61,021 nt of DNA, taken from Hallerella sp964397425. GTDB taxonomy: Bacteria > Fibrobacterota > Fibrobacteria > Fibrobacterales > Fibrobacteraceae. Position numbers and translations under genes: made by a program. Position 1 is the stretch's first letter; each line of letters begins with the position of its first letter. Of the stretch, positions 1 through 8,021 are shown piece after piece. The stretch covers positions 1 through 61,021 of the forward strand of contig CAYNID010000009.1 of NCBI GenBank assembly GCA_964397425.1, read 5' to 3'. The notes beneath the pieces are model-generated. The model saw nothing but the letters and a program-made list of their open reading frames with translations, was not told the origin of the DNA and ran no database searches.

Positions 1-66
1 CCGCAGAAAAGACTTTGATTCGAAATACCCCCAAAAAAGTTCTCACCCCTCAGCTAACAATTTCTC

Positions 67-125
67 ATTCCTCATTTCTAATTCCTAATTATAACAGCCC
101 AATTCCTCATTTCTAATTCCTAATT
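67..125. repeat. 24-bp direct repeat, two copies
   Basis: Positions 67-90 and 102-125 are identical over 24 bp (they begin ATTCCTCATTTC and end TTCCTAATT), separated by 11 bp. Further partial words of the same kind lie just upstream (TTTCTCATTCC at 61). A related word in the opposite orientation occurs near 7717-7747. The stretch 1-142 contains no credible gene. Confidence 0.8.
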
Positions 126-142
126 CATCACTCCTTCCACAT

Positions 143-175
143 AAAAAAATCCCAGACAAAAGTCCGGGATTTTTT
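143..175 (-). terminator. gdhA intrinsic terminator
   Basis: Arms at 148-157 and 162-171 form a 10-bp hairpin (one G-U pair) with a 4-nt loop, flanked by A and T runs on both sides. It lies 17-20 bp past the gdhA stop codon, so it should end that transcript. The flanking tracts make it potentially bidirectional. Confidence 0.85.
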
Positions 176-192
176 GAATCTTCAAAAAAAGA

Positions 193-1542
193 TTAGACGG
201 CGCCTTGCCATTTCATCGCATCGGCGACTTTCTTGAATCCGGCGATGTTCGCGCCCATGACAAGATTGCCTTTGTGACCGTATTCGACGGCGGCAGTCGA
301 AGCTTCTTTGTAAATGCTCTTCATGATGCCTTCGAGCTTGGCGTCGACTTCTTCGAACGACCAGGAAAGGCGTTCGGAGTTCTGGCTCATTTCGAGACCG
401 GAAGTGGCGACACCGCCCGCGTTGGCAGCCTTGGCAGGTCCAAAGAGAACGCCGGCTTTCAGGAACGCTTCAATCGCTTCTGGCGTAGAAGGCATGTTCG
501 CCCCTTCGGCAACGGCCATGACACCGTTCTTGATGAGGGCTTCCGCGCCAGCCAAATCCAGTTCGTTTTGAGTTGCGCAGGGGAGCGCGATGTCGCACTT
601 GACCGTCCAAACGCCACTAGAACCTTCGTGGTATTCTGCGCCTTTGACGCGTTCGGCGTATTCCTTGATACGGCCGCGGTGGCCTTCCTTGATGTCGCGG
701 ACAATGTCGAGCTGGATGCCGTTCGGATCGTAAATGTAGCCGTTGGAATCGGAGACCGTCACCACTTTGGCGCCAAAGGATTGAGCCTTTTGGCAAGCGT
801 AAATGGCGACGTTGCCGGAACCGGAAATCACGACAGTCTTGCCTTCGAAAGTTTCGTTCTTCAAATCCTTGAGCATTTCACGGGTGAAGTAGCAAAGGCC
901 GTATCCAGTCGCTTCTGTACGGGCGAGCGATCCGCCGTAAGAAAGTCCCTTGCCGGTGAGGACGCCGACAAATTCGTTGCGGAGGCGCTTGTATTGGCCG
1001 AACATGTAACCGATTTCGCGTGCGCCGGTTCCCTGGTCGCCTGCCGGAACGTCGGTGTCTGCACCGATGTGCTTAGAAAGTTCCGTCATGAACGATTGAC
1101 AGAAACGCATCACTTCGTTGTCGGATTTTCCTTTCGGATCAAAGTCGGAACCGCCTTTGCCGCCGCCCATGGGGAGCGTTGTCAGGCTGTTTTTGAAGAC
1201 CTGTTCAAAGCCCAGGAATTTGAGCATGGAAAGGGTGACGTTTTCGCGGAGACGGATGCCGCCCTTGTAAGGTCCGATGGCGGAGTTGAACTGGACGCGG
1301 TAGCCGCGGTTCACTTGCACGTTGCCCTGGTCGTCAAGCCATGGGACGCGGAACATGATGACGCGTTCCGGTTCAACCAGACGGTCGATGATGCCGTTTG
1401 TTTCAAACGATTTGTCTTTCGCCAAAACCGGATCCAGCGATTCGAGGAATTCGCGGACAGCCTGGTGGAAAAGAGCCTGGTCCGGGTCGCGGGCGACAAC
1501 TCTGTCGTAAACTTTTTTCAGATAAGCATTTGTAATGGCCAT
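193..1542 (-). CDS. gdhA: NADP-type glutamate dehydrogenase
   Basis: This encodes a 449-aa cytoplasmic hexameric glutamate dehydrogenase, which makes glutamate from 2-oxoglutarate and ammonium and is a main route of nitrogen assimilation. The dimerisation domain carries the glutamate-binding lysine segment LPMGGGKGGSDFDPKGKSD, and the Rossmann domain has GSGNVAIYA. Its length matches the NADP-dependent family (about 445-450 aa). The start is the ATG at 1542, because a GGAG site sits 6 nt upstream. A TTG four codons earlier would place that site inside the gene. It stands alone, divergent from the acyl-CoA synthetase, with a hairpin terminator behind it. A TATATT box about 30 nt upstream of the start is a possible -10 element. 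Confidence 0.95.
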   Translation of the reverse strand: MAITNAYLKKVYDRVVARDPDQALFHQAVREFLESLDPVLAKDKSFETNGIIDRLVEPERVIMFRVPWLDDQGNVQVNRGYRVQFNSAIGPYKGGIRLRENVTLSMLKFLGFEQVFKNSLTTLPMGGGKGGSDFDPKGKSDNEVMRFCQSFMTELSKHIGADTDVPAGDQGTGAREIGYMFGQYKRLRNEFVGVLTGKGLSYGGSLARTEATGYGLCYFTREMLKDLKNETFEGKTVVISGSGNVAIYACQKAQSFGAKVVTVSDSNGYIYDPNGIQLDIVRDIKEGHRGRIKEYAERVKGAEYHEGSSGVWTVKCDIALPCATQNELDLAGAEALIKNGVMAVAEGANMPSTPEAIEAFLKAGVLFGPAKAANAGGVATSGLEMSQNSERLSWSFEEVDAKLEGIMKSIYKEASTAAVEYGHKGNLVMGANIAGFKKVADAMKWQGAV

Positions 1543-1789
1543 TTTTATCTCCAATGGTACGGTTGTTTGGTTGATCGAAATATAACAAAGGGGAATGGGT
1601 GAATTTGGGCTGTTCCCAAAATAAAAAGTGACAAAAATGTAGAATTTTGGAATTCAATCTCTTGAAATTTCGTTTTTTGGGCAAAACGTTGAATCGAAAG
1701 AAATAAAATACGACAAAAATGTAATCTTTTTGCTAAAAAATTTCGCTGCAAAAGGGGGAATTTTTAGGTATTTTGAAAAGCGATCCCGT

Positions 1790-3556
1790 ATGCCAAAACT
1801 GCGACACAATTCACTTCCCGCCCTCTTCTTGGACCTTTGCCAGTCGAAAGATTTTCCCGGATGGTTTTATCGGGTCGACGGGCGTTTTCGCGAATATACG
1901 CCGCAGCGTCTGCGCGAAATGCTTTTTTTCGCTTCGCTGGCCTTGGCGAGGCATGGTGTCGGAGAAAAAAACAGCCTGGGCATCATTGCCAAAACTTCTC
2001 CGGATTGGATTGTCGCCGATTTGGCGTGCGAAGTCTGCCATGCGCCGACAGTTCCGCTTTTTCCCAATATCAGCGAGGAACATTTTCTGTTCCAATGCGA
2101 AGATTCCGAAATCGCCTTTTTGGCGGTTGACAACGTAGAGTCTTTGGATTCGAGCATTCAAAAGCACCTGCCGCGATTCCGATGCGTGATATGCTTTGAC
2201 GAAACGGCGAAACTCCCGCAGAACGGCATTCACTGGAAAACGCTTTTGGAAGAGGGCGGAAATCTTTCCCGCGACGAGGGTGCCGAGGACTGGTTGATGT
2301 ACCGCGTGAATTCCATCCGGCCCGAAGATCTTTTTTCTGTGATATACACCAGCGGTTCAACGGGACTTCCCAAAGGCGTCGAGCTTTCGCATGACAACAT
2401 GCTGTCGATGGTGGAGGCCCTTTCGCCGTTGATTTCGCCGCTTCCCACAGAAGATTCCGCCATCAGCGTTTTGCCCGTGGCCCATGTGTTCGAACGGATG
2501 GTCATTTTCTTTTACATGGCCAAGCATTTGAAAATTTATTTTGCCGATTCACCAAAGAATGTCGGAGTCATTTCGCACGAAGTGCATCCGACGATTGGAA
2601 CTTTTGTCCCCCGGATTTTGGAAAAATTTGCCGAGGCGATTTCCCTGCGGGAATATAAAATGCGGGGATTCAAGCGTTTTCTCATGCGCCGCGCAATCCT
2701 TTTTGCCAAAAAGAATCTCCCCGGCAAAGGCAAACTCCGCCGTTCGATATACGACAGGCTGGTTTACCGCAAAATCCGCGAGGCGCTTGGCGGGCGTTTC
2801 AAATGGATTATTTCGGGCAGCAGCGCGCTCAACAAGACGGTTTACCGCTTTTTGGTGAACATGGGATTTCCGATATACGAAGGGTACGGATTGACGGAAT
2901 GCTCTCCCGTGGTGAGCGTGAATACGCCGGGAAAAATAAAAATGGGATCCGTGGGAAAACCTTTGGAGTCGTTGGAAGTGCGGATAGGCGCCCGGAACGA
3001 AATCCAGGTGCGAGGCGCGAGCGTTTTCCAGGGGTACCGCAACATGCCTGCGATGAATCGGGAGGCTTGGACTCCGGACGGATTTTTCCGGACGGGCGAT
3101 CAGGGCATCATCGACAGCGAGGGCTATCTCTTTCTCATCGGTCGCATCAAGGAAATTTTTAAAACCAGTACGGGAAAATACGTTTCCCCGGTGCCCATCG
3201 AACTGGAACTGGTGCGCCATCCGCTGATAGAATCCGCGATGGTCGAAGCGAACAACCGCAAATTTGTTTCCGCGCTTCTTTTTTTGGGCTATGACGAGGC
3301 GATGCGGATAATGGGAAAAAGCAAAAGGGACTTTGACCCCAAAGAAGCGGTGCAGGATTCCCGCGTGTTGGCCGCAGTCAAGGCGCATGTCGATACGGTC
3401 AACCGCAAACTGAACCGCTGGGAGCAAATCAAAAAGTGGGTTTTGGTAAGCGAAGCCGTTTCTGTCGAATCGGGGCTGATGACTCCCACCTTCAAGTTGC
3501 GCAGAAAGGCCGTCCGCGAAAAATTTGCCCGGGAAATTGAAAATCTCTACTTATAA
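1790..3556 (+). CDS. Long-chain acyl-CoA synthetase (AMP-binding)
   Basis: A 588-aa adenylate-forming enzyme of the FadD/long-chain acyl-CoA ligase type, which activates a fatty acid with ATP and CoA. The P-loop-like motif YTSGSTGLPKGV, the GYGLTECSPVVS segment and the TGDQG/IGRIKEIFKTSTGKYV hinge region are all present, and the length fits the bacterial family. The ATG at 1790 starts the conserved protein. An in-frame TTG at 1730 would add 20 residues that do not look like family sequence. No clear Shine-Dalgarno is visible. The gene is monocistronic between gdhA and the ribosomal operon. Substrate chain length cannot be read from the sequence. Confidence 0.9.
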   Translation: MPKLRHNSLPALFLDLCQSKDFPGWFYRVDGRFREYTPQRLREMLFFASLALARHGVGEKNSLGIIAKTSPDWIVADLACEVCHAPTVPLFPNISEEHFLFQCEDSEIAFLAVDNVESLDSSIQKHLPRFRCVICFDETAKLPQNGIHWKTLLEEGGNLSRDEGAEDWLMYRVNSIRPEDLFSVIYTSGSTGLPKGVELSHDNMLSMVEALSPLISPLPTEDSAISVLPVAHVFERMVIFFYMAKHLKIYFADSPKNVGVISHEVHPTIGTFVPRILEKFAEAISLREYKMRGFKRFLMRRAILFAKKNLPGKGKLRRSIYDRLVYRKIREALGGRFKWIISGSSALNKTVYRFLVNMGFPIYEGYGLTECSPVVSVNTPGKIKMGSVGKPLESLEVRIGARNEIQVRGASVFQGYRNMPAMNREAWTPDGFFRTGDQGIIDSEGYLFLIGRIKEIFKTSTGKYVSPVPIELELVRHPLIESAMVEANNRKFVSALLFLGYDEAMRIMGKSKRDFDPKEAVQDSRVLAAVKAHVDTVNRKLNRWEQIKKWVLVSEAVSVESGLMTPTFKLRRKAVREKFAREIENLYL

Positions 3557-3910
3557 CCGGTGGACCGCCATTGTTCAAAACGCCAAAGTGAAAAAGCCTT
3601 TTGGAGCGTTTCCGCACAACTATATTACAGTGCAGACATTTTTAAAGTATTTGCCCTCGTTCTCGTCGTTGAAATCTCGACAATTTCAGGACAAAAGAAT
3701 GGGGCGAACGCCATCGTACTCGACGGTTTCGGCTCTTCGGTAGAGGGATTCGTTTACCAAAACGTTGGAAACGGATTGGGGATGCTGACACCTGTTTTGG
3801 CACAAACGGCTTCCGGCAAGGCGATTTACGTGCCGGATTTGCGGTAAAAAGCCTATACGGGAACGTCAAAGGCTTGGAAACTCCACCTTCTCTGGGATAT
3901 TTTGCCTTGT
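3557..3910. other. Intergenic stretch without a convincing gene
   Basis: Between the acyl-CoA synthetase stop and the rpsF promoter, short frames exist on both strands. Their translations are arginine/proline-rich or lack a ribosome site. An imperfect dyad (AAACGC near 3580, GCGTTT near 3607) could be a weak terminator without a T run. Nothing further can be supported. Confidence 0.5.
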
Positions 3911-3913
3911 CGC

Positions 3914-3942
3914 TTGACGCTTTTTCCGCTTTTTTCTAAATT
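3914..3942 (+). promoter_or_regulatory. rpsF operon promoter
   Basis: TTGACG at 3914-3919 and TAAATT at 3937-3942 are separated by exactly 17 bp. The predicted start near 3949 leaves a leader of about 60 nt before rpsF. The -10 sequence matches the TAnATT form seen at other unit heads in this window. Confidence 0.75.
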
Positions 3943-3963
3943 GTAGTTCCCATGAAAATGGAA

Positions 3964-4010
3964 CCCTCCTGCGCCCATGGTGGGTGCGGGCTGAAGTCCA
4001 AAGGGATACT
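3964..4010 (+). promoter_or_regulatory. Candidate S6:S18 autoregulatory leader of rpsF
   Basis: The leader RNA can form a 10-bp hairpin (3968-3977 with 3981-3990, some G-U pairs) enclosed by a 4-bp stem, CCCT 3964-3967 with AGGG 4002-4005. The 3' arm of the outer stem is the rpsF Shine-Dalgarno itself, so folding would hide it. Many bacteria have a leader bound by the S6:S18 dimer at this place. That identity here is inferred from position and fold, not from a covariance search. Confidence 0.6.
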
Positions 4011-4376
4011 ATGAAACAATACGAAACCATGGTGGTTCTCGATGCCATGCTCTCCGATGACGTCATTGCGTCCGAAGTGCAAAGCTTCGCAGATAAAATC
4101 ACCGCTGCCGGCGAAATTGTGCGCCGCGACGATTGGGGCAAGCGCAAGCTCGCTTACGAAATCAATCACAAGACTCACGGTTACTACGTGATTTTCTACT
4201 ACAAGGCGGAATCTTCTGTCGTGACGAACTTGGAAAACATGTTCAAGCTCGACGAAAATGTCCTCCGTTGGATTACTCTTGCGGATTATCCGATGACGGA
4301 CGTCATCTATGACAAGAACCTGAGCCAGACCGAAGACGTGACTCCGATCGACGCTGAAGAAGGAGATGCTGAATAA
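4011..4376 (+). CDS. rpsF: 30S ribosomal protein S6
   Basis: A 121-aa small-subunit protein that binds 16S rRNA with S18. The N-terminus MKQYETMVVLDAML and the central DDWGKRKLAYEINHKTHGYYV block are typical of S6, and there is a short acidic tail. The start is the ATG at 4011, preceded by AAGGG at a proper distance. The GTG at 3984 lies inside the leader hairpin and is rejected. The stop codon overlaps the rpsR start (TAATG), indicating translational coupling. First gene of the S6-S18-L9 operon; no ssb gene lies between rpsF and rpsR, unlike in many bacteria. Confidence 0.97.
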   Translation: MKQYETMVVLDAMLSDDVIASEVQSFADKITAAGEIVRRDDWGKRKLAYEINHKTHGYYVIFYYKAESSVVTNLENMFKLDENVLRWITLADYPMTDVIYDKNLSQTEDVTPIDAEEGDAE

Positions 4377-4627
4377 TGGCTTTCGAAGATAAGAAGAACA
4401 ATTCCCGCGTTCGCCGCAAAAAGACTTGCTGGTTCACCGAGAACAAGGTCCAGTTCATCGATTATAAAGACGAAAAGGTTCTCCGCCGTTTCATTTCGGA
4501 ACGCGGAAAAATCATTCCTCGTCGCATTTCCGGCACAAGCGCCAAGTATCAGCGCATGCTCGTCGAAGCTATCAAGCGCGCCCGTCACATGGCTATTTTG
4601 CCGTTCGTCGCAGATTCTCTGCGCTAA
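4376..4627 (+). CDS. rpsR: 30S ribosomal protein S18
   Basis: An 83-aa basic protein of the small-subunit platform. The core IDYKDEKVLRRFISERGKI followed by RRISGTSAKYQR and the helix ending ARHMAILPF are diagnostic of S18. The N-terminal part has RRKKTCW. Its ATG shares one base with the rpsF stop, and rplI follows after 9 bp with a GGAG site. Its length is usual for the family. Confidence 0.97.
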   Translation: MAFEDKKNNSRVRRKKTCWFTENKVQFIDYKDEKVLRRFISERGKIIPRRISGTSAKYQRMLVEAIKRARHMAILPFVADSLR

Positions 4628-4636
4628 GGAGCCAAA

Positions 4637-5083
4637 ATGGAAGTTATTCTGAAAGCCAATGTGCCGAATTTGGGCAACATCATGGATGTGGTGAAGGTGA
4701 AGACCGGCTACGCCATGAATTACCTCATCCCGAACAAGCTCGCGATTCGCGCTACGGAAGAAGCGAAGAAGAAAATCGTTGAAAACCGTGAAGCGATGGA
4801 AGCTTTGTTCAACAAGGAACTGGGCAAGGCTCGCGAAATTGCCGCGAAGCTCGCCGAAGTGACTGTGAACCTTTCCCGTCGCGTCGTGGAAGGCGAACGC
4901 CTTTACGGTTCCGTGACCGCTTCTGATATCGCAGAAGAAATCACAAAGCAGGGCGTGAAGGTGACTCGCGCGCAAATCGCGCTCGATGAACCGCTCAAGC
5001 AGCTCGGCGCTTATCCGGTGACCGTCAAGGTCTTCGGTGATATTACCGCCGAAGTGAAGGTCTGGGTCGTTAAAGCCGATTGA
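4637..5083 (+). CDS. rplI: 50S ribosomal protein L9
   Basis: A 148-aa two-domain protein. The N-terminal domain has the L9 signature GNIMDVVKVKTGYAMNYLIP. A long connecting helix (about residues 40-75) leads to the C-terminal RNA-binding domain. GGAG precedes the ATG. It is the last gene of the operon and is followed directly by a strong intrinsic terminator. Confidence 0.97.
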   Translation: MEVILKANVPNLGNIMDVVKVKTGYAMNYLIPNKLAIRATEEAKKKIVENREAMEALFNKELGKAREIAAKLAEVTVNLSRRVVEGERLYGSVTASDIAEEITKQGVKVTRAQIALDEPLKQLGAYPVTVKVFGDITAEVKVWVVKAD

Positions 5084-5097
5084 TTTTCCCTTTAAGG

Positions 5098-5131
5098 AAA
5101 AAAAGCCGTCCCTTTGGGAACGGCTTTTTTT
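5098..5131 (+). terminator. Terminator of the rpsF-rpsR-rplI operon
   Basis: A GCCGTCCC stem pairs with GGGAACGGC (one bulged base) around a short T loop, with an A run before and seven T after. The -10 box of the next gene begins 2 bp beyond the T tract. Confidence 0.9.
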
Positions 5132-5132
5132 G

Positions 5133-5144
5133 TAGATTTTGCTC
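5133..5144 (+). promoter_or_regulatory. -10 box implying a leaderless mRNA
   Basis: TAGATT at 5133-5138 ends exactly 6 nt before the ATG at 5145. This is the spacing expected if transcription starts at the A of ATG. There is no Shine-Dalgarno. No good -35 is seen because the upstream DNA is the rplI terminator. Confidence 0.5.
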
Positions 5145-6617
5145 ATGCGTTTGTTTGCGATATTCTTTTGTGTCTTGTTCTTTTCTGCATCTGCATTTGC
5201 CCAGGTGCGCGACCTGTTCGCCGAATTTGATGAAGAAGTCAAAATGGCGGATTCGGTGACCGCGTCTGTGAGTTCTGCCCAAGAAGCTTCATCCGCTTCG
5301 AATCCGGATCCATCCAAACTTTCCAGTTCGTCTGTTCCCGAAATTGCTTCGTCCTCCAGCCAGGTTCTTTCCAGTTCATCGGTCTTGAATGTCGAGTCTT
5401 CGTCAAGCCAAATTGCCGTCAGTTCATCGAGCCTTTTGGAACTTTCCAGTTCGTCTTCTGTCGAGGCGTCCCAGTCTCTTGCAACAGGGGAAAGTTCCTC
5501 TTCCCTTCAAGAAGCCGCATTGTCGTCCAGTGAAATTTCCGCAGCGTCCCAAGATTCCCTTTTTCAGGATTCGTTGACTTCAGGGGCGCAGGCTGTGGAC
5601 AGCGCGCTTCAAGTGAGTTCTTCGTCAGAAATTTCCAGTTCCTCTGCAACGCCAATTTCGGCAGATACGGCGCAGTCGTCTTCGAGTGCAGATATTTCGT
5701 CTTCTTCGTCAAGCCCCGTGGTGGCCGTTTCGTCTTCTTCCATGTCCCGTCGGGATATTTTGGGACCCGTCAAAGTTTCCAAAGTTTACGGCATGGACGA
5801 AATGAAGGGCAGATACAAAAGCCCGCGGAAGGCCCTGTTCTTTTCCCTTGTCGTTCCCGGATCGGGACAACTTTATGTCGGCGGCTCCAAATTCAATATC
5901 GTGCGCGGCGCTGCTTATTTGGCGATTGAAGCCGCGCTCTGGGGCAACTGGTATTATTATTCCGTTCGCAAATACGACAAGCAAGTCAAGCGGTACAAGA
6001 AATTTGCGAAAGAACATTTTTCTGCCAAGGATTATGAAACGGGACTTCTCGACCTTTATAATGGACTCGATAATGGCGAAGAGGAAGAATTCATCGCCCG
6101 TTACCTCTCTAGCCGTGAATCGTACTGCAAATCCATTTACGGGGATGCTGCGAAGAACAAGTGTTATACAGGCGACGCTTCAACAGAATTGGCTGCCGCC
6201 GAAAACCACCGAAACTATGTGCAAAATGATTTCCCCCTTTACAATTCGGGAAGTTACTATTCAAATATAGCCGGCGCCTCTTATGTGTTGGGCTGGGATG
6301 ATGTCGACAATAAAACGCCGGTTTCCGCGTTGAATTTGGACGGAGATGAAATTGTCGCGTTGGGAACGTCGGCGAATTTGAAAACTTACCGCAGCATGCG
6401 TAGCAAGGCGAACGATTATGCCGACATGCAGGCGTGGTTCTTTGGCGGCTTGATTTTGAACCATGTGGTTTCCGCTTTGGATGCCGCCTGGTCCGCTCAT
6501 GCGCACAACAAAGTCCTTTATGAAGAAGAGCTGTCGTGGTTTGACCGCCTGCGCTTTGAAGGGGGATTTGTCCCGATGAATTCGCAATCCGTGTTGAACG
6601 TGTACTTCAACTTCTAG
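5145..6617 (+). CDS. Exported poly-Ser-linker protein, DUF5683-like
   Basis: A 490-aa protein with a signal peptide (MRLFAIFFCVLFFSASAFAQ), an acidic segment, then about 180 residues dominated by serine runs (SSSS), and a C-terminal region from about residue 215. That region includes PGSGQLYVGG and a hydrophobic helix, resembling DUF5683-type small membrane modules. Poly-Ser linkers are a hallmark of exported Fibrobacter proteins. The start chosen is the ATG at 5145; a TTG two codons earlier is rejected. The next gene, 4 bp on, encodes a shorter paralogue lacking the linker. The function is unknown, and a role in the cell envelope is inferred. Confidence 0.8.
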   Translation: MRLFAIFFCVLFFSASAFAQVRDLFAEFDEEVKMADSVTASVSSAQEASSASNPDPSKLSSSSVPEIASSSSQVLSSSSVLNVESSSSQIAVSSSSLLELSSSSSVEASQSLATGESSSSLQEAALSSSEISAASQDSLFQDSLTSGAQAVDSALQVSSSSEISSSSATPISADTAQSSSSADISSSSSSPVVAVSSSSMSRRDILGPVKVSKVYGMDEMKGRYKSPRKALFFSLVVPGSGQLYVGGSKFNIVRGAAYLAIEAALWGNWYYYSVRKYDKQVKRYKKFAKEHFSAKDYETGLLDLYNGLDNGEEEEFIARYLSSRESYCKSIYGDAAKNKCYTGDASTELAAAENHRNYVQNDFPLYNSGSYYSNIAGASYVLGWDDVDNKTPVSALNLDGDEIVALGTSANLKTYRSMRSKANDYADMQAWFFGGLILNHVVSALDAAWSAHAHNKVLYEEELSWFDRLRFEGGFVPMNSQSVLNVYFNF

Positions 6618-6621
6618 TCCC

Positions 6622-7353
6622 ATGAAAAAGCTGCTGATTTTTTGGGTGCTTTTCTTTGCCGCGGAGCCTTTTGCGCAAACGGTAATTTCGGTCGACGAAT
6701 CCATTGGGAAAAATTCGAGCAGAAGTTTGCCGTTGGCGATAGGAGCCTCCGCCTTGTTACCCGGCCTTGGGCAGTATTATTTGGGAGAAACGTCTTACGC
6801 CAAGGCTTACGTCTGGGCGGATGCGGCTCTTTGGGTGGCGACTTTCGGAAGTTATTTCTTTGGAGAAAAGCAAATCGCTTCAGCGCGTTCTTACGCCTCC
6901 CGTTATGCGGGAATTTCAAACCCTCCATCGAGCGAAAGTTTTTTGAACTTGATGGCGGATTACCGTAGCCGTGGCGGTGTCGAATTTGAAAATTCCAATC
7001 CGGATTCCGACGAAGATTACAACCAGGCGATGCTCCGGGCGGGAAAGGCGATAGATGCCGATTATCCGTTCGATGAAGCGCACACGTGGGACTGGGGCTC
7101 CAGTGACAATCCGGAAACTTCAAAACGCATGTCGCATTACAGGGACATTCTCCGCAATTACCGGATTTCCCGAATCGCATTTCAAGTTTCAATCGGCGCT
7201 TTGGTTTTGAACCGCGTCATTGCCATTTTGGATGTCATGAGGATTTACCGTTCCACATCGAGCGATTTGGCCGAAGCTTCTCCGCGCCGCTTACACGTGT
7301 TCCCAGAATTTCGTCCGGAAGGTCCCGGTGCATCCGTATTGCTGACTTTTTAA
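6622..7353 (+). CDS. Exported DUF5683-like protein, paralogue of upstream gene
   Basis: A 243-aa protein with a signal peptide ending near FAAEPFAQ. It has the same core as the C-terminus of its neighbour: LLPGLGQYYLGE followed by a hydrophobic helix with WADAALWVATFGSYFFGEK, and a final hydrophobic segment near residue 190. It has no serine linker. It starts 4 bp after the upstream stop, so the two are co-transcribed and probably arose by tandem duplication. No enzymatic motif is visible. Confidence 0.8.
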   Translation: MKKLLIFWVLFFAAEPFAQTVISVDESIGKNSSRSLPLAIGASALLPGLGQYYLGETSYAKAYVWADAALWVATFGSYFFGEKQIASARSYASRYAGISNPPSSESFLNLMADYRSRGGVEFENSNPDSDEDYNQAMLRAGKAIDADYPFDEAHTWDWGSSDNPETSKRMSHYRDILRNYRISRIAFQVSIGALVLNRVIAILDVMRIYRSTSSDLAEASPRRLHVFPEFRPEGPGASVLLTF

Positions 7354-7376
7354 GTTGAAATTTGGACCACTTTTTG

Positions 7377-7403
7377 ACCCCTGCCGTTTTCGACAGGGGT
7401 TTT
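7377..7403 (+). terminator. Terminator of the DUF5683-like gene pair
   Basis: ACCCCTG at 7377-7383 pairs with CAGGGGT at 7394-7400 around a 10-nt loop, followed by TTT. It lies 24 bp beyond the stop codon of the second gene. Confidence 0.7.
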
Positions 7404-7472
7404 GTCGTGCGCCGCTTTGAAAGGGAGGGGATTTTTGGACTGGATCTGAAAATGAAAATCGCCGTCGACAAT

Positions 7473-7505
7473 AAAAAAAAGAACCACTTTTTCAAGTGGT
7501 TCTTT
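7473..7505 (-). terminator. Terminator of the tRNA-Gly gene
   Basis: Read on the minus strand, AAGAACCACTT pairs with AAGTGGTTCTT and is followed by a run of eight or more T. It begins 3-4 bp after the tRNA 3' end. Confidence 0.85.
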
Positions 7506-7507
7506 AG

Positions 7508-7580
<73 letters not shown>

Positions 7581-8021
7581 GAGGACAGACCAAGTATAGT
7601 TAATTCGAAACGGGTCGTCAAGGGTAATTGGCGAAAAAAGTGATTTTTTTTGAAAAAGATGAAAATTTTTTCATTTTAACGCTTTTTTCGTCTTTAGGCA
7701 GGAGCTTTTGCAAAATAATGAGAAATTAGGAGTTAGGAATGAGAAATGTATAATGCGGAATTGGTGCTGAAAACAGAGCATTCTTTTTGATGGGTTTCGC
7801 ACGGAGAGCCTTTTCTGCGGAAGGAGTGAATTTTGCACGGTATTGATCGCAAGGGGATTCCGTTTTCGCAGAAGGATGCCGGTTTGACGTTGACCGTGGA
7901 CCGCGCGCTTTTGGAGAAAAGTGATAAAACCCAAATGCGCCATTCTACGGAAAATTTCCCATTCCGATGAGTGGAGACTCGAATGAATTTTCAAGGCGAT
8001 GATTGCGCTGTAAATTCTATA
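7581..8021. other. Intergenic region, mostly unassigned
   Basis: Between the tRNA and the cyclase stop codon, the region carries AT-rich sequence, a repeat-like word at about 7717-7747 related in inverse orientation to the 67-125 repeat, and the possible small frame at 7833. No other feature is supported. Confidence 0.5.
7833..7970 (+). CDS. Possible 45-aa small protein (TTG start)
   Basis: A TTG codon with AAGGAG 6 nt upstream opens a 45-codon frame whose translation (start HGIDRKGIPFSQKD, later LTLTVDRALLEKS) looks protein-like rather than random. It is too short to assign. It could be a genuine small protein or the remnant of a longer gene, since the surrounding 400 bp otherwise hold only AT-rich spacer and a repeat word. 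Confidence 0.3.
   Translation: MHGIDRKGIPFSQKDAGLTLTVDRALLEKSDKTQMRHSTENFPFR

Noticed and set aside
67..125. Doublet repeat as a CRISPR remnant
   Set aside because: Only two copies, an 11-bp gap, low complexity and no cas genes.
205..1602. 465-aa open frame antisense to gdhA
   Set aside because: It mirrors the codon structure of gdhA, has no ribosome site, and gdhA is unambiguous.
3560..3847. 95-aa plus-strand frame between the acyl-CoA synthetase and rpsF
   Set aside because: No Shine-Dalgarno, no promoter of the type seen elsewhere, composition not convincing; kept only as unassigned spacer.
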